From: Actinomadura latina NBRC 106108
Lineage (GTDB): Bacteria; Actinomycetota; Actinomycetes; Streptosporangiales; Streptosporangiaceae
Length of the DNA stretch: 53,110 bases
Direction: 5' to 3'
NCBI RefSeq assembly: GCF_001552195.1
Contig: NZ_BCQS01000046.1
Coordinates: 1-53,110 of the forward strand
Part shown: in pieces, positions 23,740 to 32,004 of the stretch
Layout of the letters: every line of letters starts with the position of its first letter
How positions within the stretch are numbered: position 1 is the first letter of the stretch
Program-made: the position numbers and the translations under genes
Notes under the pieces: generated by a model
Told to the model about the DNA's origin: nothing
Database searches by the model: none
Seen by the model: the letters and a program-made list of their open reading frames with translations, nothing else

Positions 23740-25593
23740 GTGGCGGGGGAAACGCCGCAGAGCACCGCGCTGGACACAGGACTCGGCACCGCGCCCGGCA
23801 CCGCGCCGGACGGCTCCGCGACCGCCGGGGACGGCGCGTCCGCCGAGGTCGGCGCGGCCGCGCCCCACGCGGAGGACGCCCTCGCCGGGAACGGCGCCGG
23901 GAACGGCGCCGGGAACGGCGCCGGGGCCGACACGCCCGGCGGGACGGGCACCGCGAAAAAATCCGGCAAAGCCATTGCGGCCGGCCCCGGAACCCCGGCT
24001 GAGGACGACCTGAAGAACGGCGCCACCTCCGCTGGAGAAAAGAGCGGCGACACTCCGCCGATAGGAGAAACCGCAGGATACGGGGCGGTTCCGGGTGGCA
24101 GGCGGCGGGCGCGCGGGCTGTGGACGCTGGCCCGCCGGCATCCGCTGTTCAGTGTGATCATTGCCACAGCGGCGCTGCTCCGGCTGATCGCGATGCTCGG
24201 CTACCAGCCGGTGATGTTCTTCAACGACAGCTTCGACTATCTGCACGTCGCGACCGACCCCTACCCGCACCCGCTCCGCCCCGACGGCTACGCGTTCCTC
24301 CTCTACGTCCTCAAGCCGTTCCACAGCTTCGCGCTCGTCGCCGCCCTCCAGCACCTGATGGGCCTGGCCATGGGCGTGATGATCTACGCGCTGCTGCGGC
24401 GGCGGTTCGGGCTGCCCGGCTGGGGCGCGGCGCTCGCCGCCGCGCCGGTCCTGCTGGACGCCTACCAGCTCCAGCTGGAGCACCTGGTCCTGTCTGACAC
24501 GCTGTTCACCTTCCTGGTGATGAGCGCCGTCACGCTGCTGCTGTGGCACGACCGCCCGACCTGGCGGATCGCCGCGTCGGTCGGGCTGATCGTCGGGATG
24601 GCGTGGCTGACCCGCTCGGTCGGGATGCCCGTGCTGCTCGGCGTGCTGGTCTACCTGCTCATCCGGCGCGCCGGCTGGAAGCCGATCGCGATCACGCTCG
24701 CCGCGTGCATGCTGCCGGTGCTGGCGTACATGGGCTGGTACAAGGTCGACAGCGGCAAGTTCGCGATCACCGAGAGCAACGGGATCTTCCTGTACGCGCG
24801 GGTCTACAAGTTCGCCGACTGCCACCAGATGAAGGACCTGCCGGTCCGCGAGTACCCGCTGTGCACCGAGCCGGCGAACCGGCTTCCGAACTCCCAGGAC
24901 GGCATCTGGAACGCCCAGTCCCCGCTCAACCGCTACACCGGCACCCGCTTCAGCCCGGAGAACAACGCGCTCGGCAACGACTTCGCCAAGCGGGCGATCG
25001 TCGCGCAGCCGGGCGACTACCTCCAGGTCGTCGCGCACGACTTCTTCCGGGTCTTCCGGTGGGAGCGGACGGTCTTCCCCGACCCCGCCACGTACTCGCA
25101 GTACGAGTTCGAGGGCAGGAGCCGCAAGCTGCCCGACTGGCACATGCCGGGCGGCGGGGTCGCGTCCCAGGAGGCCAAGGCGTACGAGCGCGGCAACGCC
25201 CAGACGCAGGTGGTGGAGCCGTTCGCCGGGGTCGCCCGCGGCTACCAGGACGTCTTCTACCTGCGCGGGACGTTGCTCGGCGGCATCCTGCTGCTCGGCC
25301 TGGCGGGGCTGGTCCCGCTGTGGCGGCGGTTCGGCGGCGAGGCGCTGCTGCCGGCGACGCTCGCGACCGGGCTGCTGCTCGCGCCGGCCGCGACCGCGGA
25401 GTTCGACTACCGGTACGTGCTGCCGGCCGTCCCGCTGGCGGCGCTCGCCGCCGGGACGGCGTTCAGGCCCGAGGTCCGCGCGGCGGTCGCCGGCCGGTGG
25501 CGCCGGCTCCGGCGGGGGCCCGAGGCGCGGGAGGTCCCGGCGCCGGACGTGCCGGAGATCGAGACCAAGGTCCCCGAGGTCGCGGCGAACTGA
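23740..25593 (+). CDS. Polytopic membrane protein, GT-C-like, with low-complexity cytosolic N-terminus
   Basis: A 617-residue membrane protein with a disordered Gly/Ala/Thr-rich N-terminus of about 130 residues containing three GNGA repeats, then about 10 hydrophobic segments. The first loop has FFNDSFDYLHVATDPYPHPLRPDGYAF, resembling the acidic first loop of GT-C transferases. A large outer loop (about residues 330-490) carries Cys residues and aromatic motifs. I chose GTG 23740 because GGGGAGG lies seven bases upstream; GTG 23641 and TTG 23548 extend the low-complexity region. Divergent from the GT2 gene, so probably the user of its lipid-linked sugar. Function unproven. Confidence 0.7.
   Translation: MAGETPQSTALDTGLGTAPGTAPDGSATAGDGASAEVGAAAPHAEDALAGNGAGNGAGNGAGADTPGGTGTAKKSGKAIAAGPGTPAEDDLKNGATSAGEKSGDTPPIGETAGYGAVPGGRRRARGLWTLARRHPLFSVIIATAALLRLIAMLGYQPVMFFNDSFDYLHVATDPYPHPLRPDGYAFLLYVLKPFHSFALVAALQHLMGLAMGVMIYALLRRRFGLPGWGAALAAAPVLLDAYQLQLEHLVLSDTLFTFLVMSAVTLLLWHDRPTWRIAASVGLIVGMAWLTRSVGMPVLLGVLVYLLIRRAGWKPIAITLAACMLPVLAYMGWYKVDSGKFAITESNGIFLYARVYKFADCHQMKDLPVREYPLCTEPANRLPNSQDGIWNAQSPLNRYTGTRFSPENNALGNDFAKRAIVAQPGDYLQVVAHDFFRVFRWERTVFPDPATYSQYEFEGRSRKLPDWHMPGGGVASQEAKAYERGNAQTQVVEPFAGVARGYQDVFYLRGTLLGGILLLGLAGLVPLWRRFGGEALLPATLATGLLLAPAATAEFDYRYVLPAVPLAALAAGTAFRPEVRAAVAGRWRRLRRGPEAREVPAPDVPEIETKVPEVAAN
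23887..23922. repeat. Three 12-bp tandem repeats (GGGAACGGCGCC)
   Basis: Three exact copies of GGGAACGGCGCC encode repeated Gly-Asn-Gly-Ala in the disordered N-terminus of the membrane protein. The unit is in frame, so copy number can vary without disrupting the gene. Confidence 0.9.
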
Positions 25594-25622
25594 GCCGGCC
25601 CCGCCCGCTCACCAGGCGTCCG

Positions 25623-25925
25623 CTACCAGGCGTGCATGCGGCGGAGGTGGAACACCATCGCCACATCGCTGCCGGTGCGGGCCTTGGGGACCTCGCCCTC
25701 CTTGCCCCGCGTCGCCGAGAGCGCCTTCACGTTCTGGCTCTGGCAGTTCGGGCAGCAGCGGTCCATCCAGGGCGTCGTGCAGGGCTGCCCGCCGCGCTCA
25801 TAGACGACGGCCTCGTTGCCGTGCCCGTCACCCGAGTGCCGGACCTCGAACTCCTCGTTCCAGGTCGTCGCGCAACTCAGGCACTCGAAGACCCATACCT
25901 CGTGGCTCGACCATGCGTCCTGCAC
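25623..25925 (-). CDS. Small zinc-ribbon-like protein
   Basis: About 100 residues with two CxxC knuckles, FECLSCATTW near residue 16 and CCPNCQSQNV near residue 60, consistent with a zinc ribbon, and a conserved-looking C-terminus (VAMVFHLRRMHAW). GTG at 25925 follows GAGGGGG by eight bases; GTG at 25934 is the alternative. I recognise no named family. Zinc binding is inferred from the Cys pairs. It lies downstream of, and in the same direction as, rsmI, with about 140 bases between. Confidence 0.7.
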   Translation of the reverse strand: MQDAWSSHEVWVFECLSCATTWNEEFEVRHSGDGHGNEAVVYERGGQPCTTPWMDRCCPNCQSQNVKALSATRGKEGEVPKARTGSDVAMVFHLRRMHAW

Positions 25926-26066
25926 GGCTGACACCCCCTCGCGCGCGTCGGGTTCACCGCGTCCACTTCCATGGTGACCCCGCCAGGCCCATAGTGCCCC
26001 CGTTGGCCGGCCACCGATCGGAGTTATTCCCGGAAAGAACTGGTTGGACCGGTCCCATGCCGGTGA

Positions 26067-26903
26067 CTATTTCCTGGCCTTGACAACGGCGTCGTAAACC
26101 ACGCGCTTCGGCGCGCCGTTCTCCCTGGCGACCTCGGAGATCGCCTCCTTGCGAGGCGTCCCGGCCTCCTCGCGGACGGCGACGGCGGCGGCCAGGTCGG
26201 CCGGTTCGGTCAGCCCGGCCCGCTCCGGCGCGCCCCCGACGACCAGCGTGATCTCGCCGAGCACCGGGCCCTCCGCCCACGCGGCCAGCTCGCCGAGCGT
26301 CCCCCGCCGGACCTCCTCGTAGGTCTTGGTCAGCTCGCGGCAGACCGCGGCCGGGCGGCCGGCGCCGAACGCGTCCGCCATCGCCGCGAGGGTGGCGCCC
26401 AGCCGGCGCGGCGACTCGAAGAACACCATCGTGCGGGGCTCGTCGGCCAGCGCGCCGAACCGGCGGGCCCGCTCCCCCGGCTTGCGCGGCGCGAAGCCCT
26501 CGAAGCAGAACCGGTCGGTGGGCAGCCCCGACACCACCAGCGCGGTCGTGACGGCGGACGGCCCCGGCAGCACCGAGACCGGCACCCCCTCGGCGACGGC
26601 GGCGCGCACCAGCCGGTACCCGGGATCGGACACCCCGGGCATGCCCGCGTCGGTGATGACCAGCACGTCCCGCCCGGCCAGCAGCTCCGCCACCAGTCCG
26701 GCGGCCCGCGTCCGCTCGTTCAGGTCGTTGTACGCCACGACCTTCGCGGCCAGCTCCACGCCGAGGTCGCTCGCCAGCCGGCGCAGCCGCCGGGTGTCCT
26801 CGGCCGCGATCACCGGCGCGTCCGCCAGTGCCTCCCGCAGCCGCGCCGACGCGTCCCCGGCCCGTCCGATCGGCGCCGCCGCAAGCACCAGAGTCCCTGT
26901 CAC
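26067..26903 (-). CDS. rsmI: 16S rRNA (cytidine(1402)-2'-O)-methyltransferase
   Basis: SAM-dependent tetrapyrrole-methylase-fold enzyme that 2'-O-methylates C1402 in the 30S decoding centre. Motifs: GTLVLAAAPIGRAGDAS near the start, VIAAEDTRRLRRL (about 30), VITDAGMPGVSDPGYRLV (about 83), VLPGPSAVTTALVVSGLPTDRFCFEGF (about 110) and FFESPRRL. GTG at 26903 gives 278 residues, normal for RsmI; GGGAG is upstream. Divergent from the O-mannosyltransferase gene, the same neighbour pair as Rv1003-Rv1002c. Confidence 0.95.
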   Translation of the reverse strand: MTGTLVLAAAPIGRAGDASARLREALADAPVIAAEDTRRLRRLASDLGVELAAKVVAYNDLNERTRAAGLVAELLAGRDVLVITDAGMPGVSDPGYRLVRAAVAEGVPVSVLPGPSAVTTALVVSGLPTDRFCFEGFAPRKPGERARRFGALADEPRTMVFFESPRRLGATLAAMADAFGAGRPAAVCRELTKTYEEVRRGTLGELAAWAEGPVLGEITLVVGGAPERAGLTEPADLAAAVAVREEAGTPRKEAISEVARENGAPKRVVYDAVVKARK

Positions 26904-26947
26904 GCGCCCATTCTCCCAGGGGGCGGCCGCGCCCGTACGATGACAGG

Positions 26948-28630
26948 ATGACGACCGACCTGGTCCCCGCCCCAGCCGTCGCGTCCCGCCGCCGGCCGCC
27001 CTCGCTGCGGGAGTGGCTCGCACCCGCGATTCCGGGCGGTGCGCTGCTGTCCTGGCTGGGCCCGCTGCTGGTCACGGTGCTCGCCGGGTACCTGCGGTTC
27101 GACCGGCTCGGGTCGCCGAAGGCGGTGGTCTTCGACGAGACGTACTACGCCAAGGACGCGCTCGCCCTGCTGAAGTTCGGCTGGGAGCACAACACCGTCG
27201 AGAACGCCGACAAGCTGCTGATCGCCGATCCGGACGCGCACATCTGGGCGAACGGGCCGGCGTTCGTCGCGCATCCGCCGTTCGGCAAATGGATGATCGC
27301 GGTCGGCGAGTGGCTGTTCGGCGCGACGCCGTTCGGCTGGCGGTTCGTGCCCGCGTTGGCCGGGACGCTGTCGGTGCTGATCCTGTGCCGGGTCGCCCGC
27401 CGGATGACCGGGTCGACGCTGCTCGGCTGCGCCGCCGGGCTGCTGCTCGCGGTGGACGGGCTGGCGTTCGTGACCAGCCGGGCCGCGCTGCTGGACGTCT
27501 TCGTGATGTTCTGGGTCCTCGCCGGGTTCGCGTGCCTGGTGAACGACCGGTGCCGGTCCCGCCGCGTCCTCGCCGAGAGGATCGAGCGCGGGGACCGCTC
27601 GATCTACGGGCCGTTCCTCGCGCACGGCTGGCGGTGGGCGGCCGGGGTCTGCCTCGGGCTGGCCTGCGCCACCAAGTGGACGGGGATCTTCTACGTCGCC
27701 GCGTTCGGGCTGATGGTCGTCCTGTGGGACTACGGCGCCCGCCGCGCGGCCGGGGTGCGGGCCCCCTTCGCCGGGACGATGCTGCTGGAGGCGGTCCCCG
27801 CGTTCGTCCAGCTGGTCGTGGTGGGGCTGGTGACCTACCTGGCGACCTGGTGGGGGTGGATCTTCAAGCCGGGCGGCTGGGGGCGCGGCACGGTGTCCGG
27901 CCATCTGCTGTGGCGGCCGGTCGAGGCCATGCCGAAGCTGTGGGACTACCACGCGCAGATGCTCGGCTTCCACACCGGGCTGCACTCGAAGCACCCGTAC
28001 CAGTCGTGGCCGTGGGGCTGGCCGATCCTGCGCCGTCCCGTCGCGTTCTTCTACACCGAGCCGAAGGGCGGCTGCGGCGGCGCGGCGCGCTGCTCGCGGG
28101 AGATCCTCGGCATCGGCACGCCCGCGCTGTGGTGGGGCGCCCTCGTCGCGCTGATCATCGTCGCGTACCTGTGGCTGATGCTGCGGGACTGGCGGGCGGG
28201 CGCGATCCTGCTGGGCTTCCTCGCGGGCTGGGCGACCTGGTTCCCGTCGGCGTTCGCGGACCGGACGATGTTCCTGTTCTACGCGACGCCGCTGATCCCG
28301 TTCATGGTGCTGGCGGTCGTGCTCGTCCTCGGGTACCTGATAGGTCCGGCGCCCGCCGGGATGGCGGGCGCGCACGCGGCGCCGCTCGGGGAGAAGGGCC
28401 TCGACGAGACCTATGCGCTGCCCGGCGAGCCCCCGGGGGACGGCGGAGCGCACACACCGCCGGTGCCGGTCCAGGGGGCGGGCATGCGCCGGCTGATCGG
28501 CGCCGCGGCCGCGGGCGCGTTCCTCCTGGTGGTGCTGGCGAACTTCGCGTACTTCCACCCGATCTTGTCGGCGCAGACGATCCCGTACAACGAATGGAAC
28601 GAGCGGATCTGGTTCCAGTCCTGGGTCTGA
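26948..28630 (+). CDS. pmt: Protein O-mannosyltransferase (GT39, Pmt)
   Basis: Membrane GT-C enzyme that transfers mannose from polyprenyl-phosphate-mannose to Ser/Thr of exported proteins. The first loop has VVFDETYYAKDALALLKFGWE with the essential Asp63-Glu64 pair. Further family motifs are FVAHPPFGKWMIAVGEWLFG, AGLLLAVDGLAFVTSRAALLDVF and SWPWGWPILRRPVAFFY. 560 residues with about 10-11 membrane segments. ATG at 26948 starts MTTDLVPAPAV; upstream in-frame codons lie in rsmI antisense. Orthologue position matches Rv1002c. The GT2 gene nearby could supply its donor, though actinobacteria usually have a separate Ppm1. Confidence 0.93.
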   Translation: MTTDLVPAPAVASRRRPPSLREWLAPAIPGGALLSWLGPLLVTVLAGYLRFDRLGSPKAVVFDETYYAKDALALLKFGWEHNTVENADKLLIADPDAHIWANGPAFVAHPPFGKWMIAVGEWLFGATPFGWRFVPALAGTLSVLILCRVARRMTGSTLLGCAAGLLLAVDGLAFVTSRAALLDVFVMFWVLAGFACLVNDRCRSRRVLAERIERGDRSIYGPFLAHGWRWAAGVCLGLACATKWTGIFYVAAFGLMVVLWDYGARRAAGVRAPFAGTMLLEAVPAFVQLVVVGLVTYLATWWGWIFKPGGWGRGTVSGHLLWRPVEAMPKLWDYHAQMLGFHTGLHSKHPYQSWPWGWPILRRPVAFFYTEPKGGCGGAARCSREILGIGTPALWWGALVALIIVAYLWLMLRDWRAGAILLGFLAGWATWFPSAFADRTMFLFYATPLIPFMVLAVVLVLGYLIGPAPAGMAGAHAAPLGEKGLDETYALPGEPPGDGGAHTPPVPVQGAGMRRLIGAAAAGAFLLVVLANFAYFHPILSAQTIPYNEWNERIWFQSWV

Positions 28631-28637
28631 TACGCGG

Positions 28638-29837
28638 CTAGGCCGCCGCCTCGGCGGTCGCGGCGCGCGGGGCGGGGCGGAGCGTCCGGCCGCCGAGCAG
28701 GCAGAGGCCCAGGGCGAGGACGCCGCCCACGCCGGCGCCGGCGAACGCCCCGGGGACGCCCGCCGCGTCCTGCCCGACGCCGGCGGCGAACGAGCCGAGC
28801 GACCCGCCCGCGCCGATCGCCGCGACGACCCACGCGAACGCCTCGGTGACGGTGCCGGCGGGCGCGAGCCGGTCGACGAGCGAGAAGCTGCACGCCAGCA
28901 CCGGGGCGAGGGACACGCCGGACACGAACGCCAGCACCGACATGACGGGCAGGCCGGGCGCGAGGACGAGCGGGACGTACCCGGCGGCGAGCGCGGCCAG
29001 CAGCCAGCGCAGCCGGCGGTGCGGCTCGCCCGCCCACGGCCGGGCGCCGTAGCCGATCCCGCCGGCGAGGGCGCCGCCCGCCATGCACGCCAGCAGCAGC
29101 CCGGACGCGAGGTCGCTGCCCTGCTCTTCGGCGTAGGCGACGACGGCGACGGCGTAGACGCCGAGCGCGATCCCGGCGCAGGCGAGCGAGACCAGCAGCA
29201 CCCGCAGGCCCGGGGAGCGCAGCGGCCCGGCCCAGTCGGCGGCGCGCGGCTCGCTCCGCCACCGGCGGGACGGCCCGGACAGCGCGACGACCAGCGTCCC
29301 GGCGACGCCGAGCGCGCCGGTGAGCAGCAGCGCCGCCTCGGTGCTCAGCACCGCCGCCGCGACGACGAGCAGCGGCCCGGCGGTGAAGAGGATCTCCTGG
29401 GCGGCGGCGTCGAGCGCGTAGGCGGCGTCGACCTGCTCCTGGCCGTCCAGGACGTCCGGCCAGAGCGCGCGCAGCCCGGCCTCCAGCGGCGGGGTGGCGA
29501 ACCCGGCGAGGACCACGGCGGCGACGGCCACCGGCAGCGGGTGGGCGCCCACGGCGGCGAGGAGCGCGAAGCCCGCGGCGGCGGCGCAGGCGGCGGGCAG
29601 CAGGACGGGCGGCTGGCCGTAGCGGTCCATGACGCGGCCGAGGGCGGGCTGCCCGGCGGCGGTCGCGAGGCCGAAGACCGCGGCGAGCGTCCCGGCGAGC
29701 GGGTAGCCGCCGTCGTCGGCGCGGACGTGCAGGACGACGGCGAGCATGCCCATCCCGTTGGGCAGCCGGCCGAGCAGGGTGCCGCCGAGCAGCCGTGCCG
29801 CGTGCGGCCTCCGCAGGAAGACGACGTAGCCGCGCAT
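28638..29837 (-). CDS. MFS transporter
   Basis: Twelve-segment major facilitator protein of 399 residues: RGYVVFLRRPHAARLLGGTLLGRLPNGM at the start, the loop 2-3 motif GQPALGRVMDRYG (about 62) and an Ala/Gly/Leu-rich second half. ATG 29837 follows GGGGGA by six bases; an upstream ATG at 29864 would lie within the direct-repeat operator. Divergent from a LacI regulator, which suggests substrate-inducible transport of a small molecule. Substrate unknown. Confidence 0.87.
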   Translation of the reverse strand: MRGYVVFLRRPHAARLLGGTLLGRLPNGMGMLAVVLHVRADDGGYPLAGTLAAVFGLATAAGQPALGRVMDRYGQPPVLLPAACAAAAGFALLAAVGAHPLPVAVAAVVLAGFATPPLEAGLRALWPDVLDGQEQVDAAYALDAAAQEILFTAGPLLVVAAAVLSTEAALLLTGALGVAGTLVVALSGPSRRWRSEPRAADWAGPLRSPGLRVLLVSLACAGIALGVYAVAVVAYAEEQGSDLASGLLLACMAGGALAGGIGYGARPWAGEPHRRLRWLLAALAAGYVPLVLAPGLPVMSVLAFVSGVSLAPVLACSFSLVDRLAPAGTVTEAFAWVVAAIGAGGSLGSFAAGVGQDAAGVPGAFAGAGVGGVLALGLCLLGGRTLRPAPRAATAEAAA

Positions 29838-29856
29838 CGATGGTCCCCCGAAGATC

Positions 29857-29889
29857 CCCGTCATACGTATTACCGACCCGTCATACGTA
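29857..29889. promoter_or_regulatory. Direct-repeat operator between MFS gene and LacI gene
   Basis: CCCGTCATACGTA occurs twice, at 29857-29869 and 29877-29889, exactly 20 bases apart (about two helical turns). Each contains the palindromic core TACGTA flanked by near-symmetric GT/AC, as expected for a LacI-family site. The pair sits just upstream of the MFS start. Confidence 0.68.
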
Positions 29890-29951
29890 CCACTTCCGGG
29901 GGCCTCCGCTCTAGTCTGTTTTCGTCCCAATGTTCGCCCAGGGAGGTGCGG

Positions 29952-30941
29952 GTGCCGGCGATCAGCCGTCCCACCAGCAAGGACGTGGCCCACGAGGCGG
30001 GGGTCTCGCAGTCCACGGTCTCCCTCGTGCTGGGCGGGAAGTGGACCGGGCGCGTCTCCCCCGCGACCGCGCGCAGCGTCCGGGACGCCGCCGAGCGGCT
30101 CGGCTACCGGCCCAACCAGGCGGCCCGCAACCTGCGGCTCGGCACCACCCGGACCGTCCTGCTGATGGTCCCGACCCTGACCGCGCCGTTCTTCGGCCCC
30201 GTCTACACGGGCGCGGCGCGGGTCGCGGCCCGGCACGGCTTCGGCGTGGTCGTCTCCACCTGGCCGGACGAGGCGGAGGGACCCGCCGGCGGCCCGTTCG
30301 GCTCGGACGAGGCGATCGACGGGATCCTCGCGTCCTCGATGGCCGTGGACGCGCTCGGCCGCCTCCGGGAGACGCCCGCCGTGATGCTCGACAGCGGCCC
30401 CGGCGGCGGCGTGCCCACGGTCGACTTCGGCGTCGCCGAGGGGATGCGGGCGATCGCCGGGCACCTGGCCGGACTCGGCCACCGCCGGTTCGGGCACGTG
30501 GCCGCCGCCGTCGACCAGTGGACGTTCCGCGCCCGCGCCGAGGCCCTCGCCGCCACCGTCGCGGCGCTCCCCGGCGGCGTGCTGACCCGCGGCACCTGCG
30601 CGATCGACGTCTCGTCGGCGAAGGACGCCGCGTTGCGGCTGCTGTCGGGCCCCGCGCCGCCGACCGCGCTGGTCTGCGACGACGACCTGATCGCCGCGGG
30701 CGCCTACAAGGCGGCGCGGGCGCTCGGCCTCGACGTCCCGTCCGACTTGTCGGTCACCGGGTTCGACGACGTGCTGCTCGCCACCGCGCTGGAGCCGGAG
30801 CTGACGACCGTCCGGCTGCCCGCCGAGGAGCTGGGCGCGCAGGGCATGACCGCCCTGCTGGAACTGCTCGCCGGCGGCCGGCCCGCCCCGCGCGTCCTGC
30901 CGGGGGAACTCGTCGTCCGCGACTCCACCGGCCGGGTATAG
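29952..30941 (+). CDS. LacI-family transcriptional regulator
   Basis: Repressor of 329 residues. The N-terminal LacI HTH is SKDVAHEAGVSQSTVSLVLGGKWTGRVSPAT with hinge region ERLGYRPNQAARNLRLG. A periplasmic-binding-protein-like effector domain follows (TRTVLLMVPTLTAPFFGPVYTGA, ALVCDDDLIAAGAYKAARALG, LSVTGFDDVLLATALEPELTTVR). GTG at 29952 follows GGGAGG by five bases; GTG at 29946 is in frame too. Likely controls the divergent MFS gene through the 20-base-spaced repeats. It is followed after eight bases by corA, which may be cotranscribed by read-through. Confidence 0.9.
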   Translation: MPAISRPTSKDVAHEAGVSQSTVSLVLGGKWTGRVSPATARSVRDAAERLGYRPNQAARNLRLGTTRTVLLMVPTLTAPFFGPVYTGAARVAARHGFGVVVSTWPDEAEGPAGGPFGSDEAIDGILASSMAVDALGRLRETPAVMLDSGPGGGVPTVDFGVAEGMRAIAGHLAGLGHRRFGHVAAAVDQWTFRARAEALAATVAALPGGVLTRGTCAIDVSSAKDAALRLLSGPAPPTALVCDDDLIAAGAYKAARALGLDVPSDLSVTGFDDVLLATALEPELTTVRLPAEELGAQGMTALLELLAGGRPAPRVLPGELVVRDSTGRV

Positions 30942-30949
30942 GAGGGCGC

Positions 30950-31948
30950 ATGGGATCCGATCCGCCCGGCACGCCGCCCCCGAGGACCCGGGCATGGCGC
31001 GGCGGCAGCGTCGAGGCCGAGGACTTCCCCGTCGCGGAGGTGAGCGACTACCTGGAGCGCCCCGACGTCGTCGTGTGGGTCGACCTGTGCGCGCCGCACC
31101 ACGAGGACCTGCGCATCATCAGCGACGAACTCGGCCTCGACCCGGTCGCCGTGGAGGACGCGGTGTCCCGGCACGAGCGGACGAAGCTCGACCGGTACCA
31201 CGGGTACGCGTTCCTCAACGTCTACATCCCGCATGTGGACGGCGGCGCCATGGTCATGCACGAGCTGTCGGCCTTCATCGCGGAGCGCGTGCTGGTCACC
31301 GTCCGGCAGGAGCACGGCTTCGACGCGGACGCCCTCATCGATCGCTGGGACCAGAGCGCGGACCCGGGTTACGACAAGCCCACCACCGCGTTCCTCGTGC
31401 ACGGCATGCTCGACCTCGTCGTCGACCTGCAACTCGCGGCCGTCCAGGCGCTCGACGACGAGGCCGACGAGGTCGAGGACCTGGTCTTCGGCGACGAGTT
31501 CCCGGTGAAGGAGATCCAGCACCGCAGCTACCGGCTGCGCAAGGACCTGGCCAAGCTGCGGCGGGTCGCGCTGCCGATGCGGGAAGTGCTGAACACCCTG
31601 CTCCGCCGCGACGTGGGGCTCGTCCCGCCGCCGCTGGTCCCCTACTTCCAGGACGTCTACGACCACACGCTGCGCATCGGCGAGTGGACGGACGCACTGC
31701 GCGACCTCGTCGCCGACCTCCTCGACACGCGGCTGGCGCTGCAGAGCAACCGGATGAACGAGGTGATGAAGAAGGTCACCAGCTGGGCGGCGATCATCGC
31801 GGTGCCGACCGCCGTCACCGGGTTCTACGGGATGAACGTCCCCTACCCGGGCTTCTCGCGGCACGACGGATTCATCGCCAGCGTGATCATCATCGTCCTC
31901 TGCAGCACCACCCTCTATGTGATCTTCAAGGTCCGCGACTGGCTGTGA
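30950..31948 (+). CDS. corA: CorA-family magnesium/divalent cation transporter
   Basis: Homopentameric Mg2+/Co2+ channel of the inner membrane. A large soluble N-domain (1-265) with the long stalk helix ends in two C-terminal membrane helices (about 273-292 and 307-325). The signature YGMN (GMN at 294-296) follows TM1, with the actinobacterial variant YGMNVPYPGF. ATG 30950 is preceded by GGAGGG at good spacing and lies eight bases after the LacI stop. 332 residues, normal length. Confidence 0.93.
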   Translation: MGSDPPGTPPPRTRAWRGGSVEAEDFPVAEVSDYLERPDVVVWVDLCAPHHEDLRIISDELGLDPVAVEDAVSRHERTKLDRYHGYAFLNVYIPHVDGGAMVMHELSAFIAERVLVTVRQEHGFDADALIDRWDQSADPGYDKPTTAFLVHGMLDLVVDLQLAAVQALDDEADEVEDLVFGDEFPVKEIQHRSYRLRKDLAKLRRVALPMREVLNTLLRRDVGLVPPPLVPYFQDVYDHTLRIGEWTDALRDLVADLLDTRLALQSNRMNEVMKKVTSWAAIIAVPTAVTGFYGMNVPYPGFSRHDGFIASVIIIVLCSTTLYVIFKVRDWL

Positions 31949-32004
31949 GCCGCGCATCGGCGCGGACGCGATCGCCTACCCCAGCCCGGCCGGCGACGGT
32001 GACG

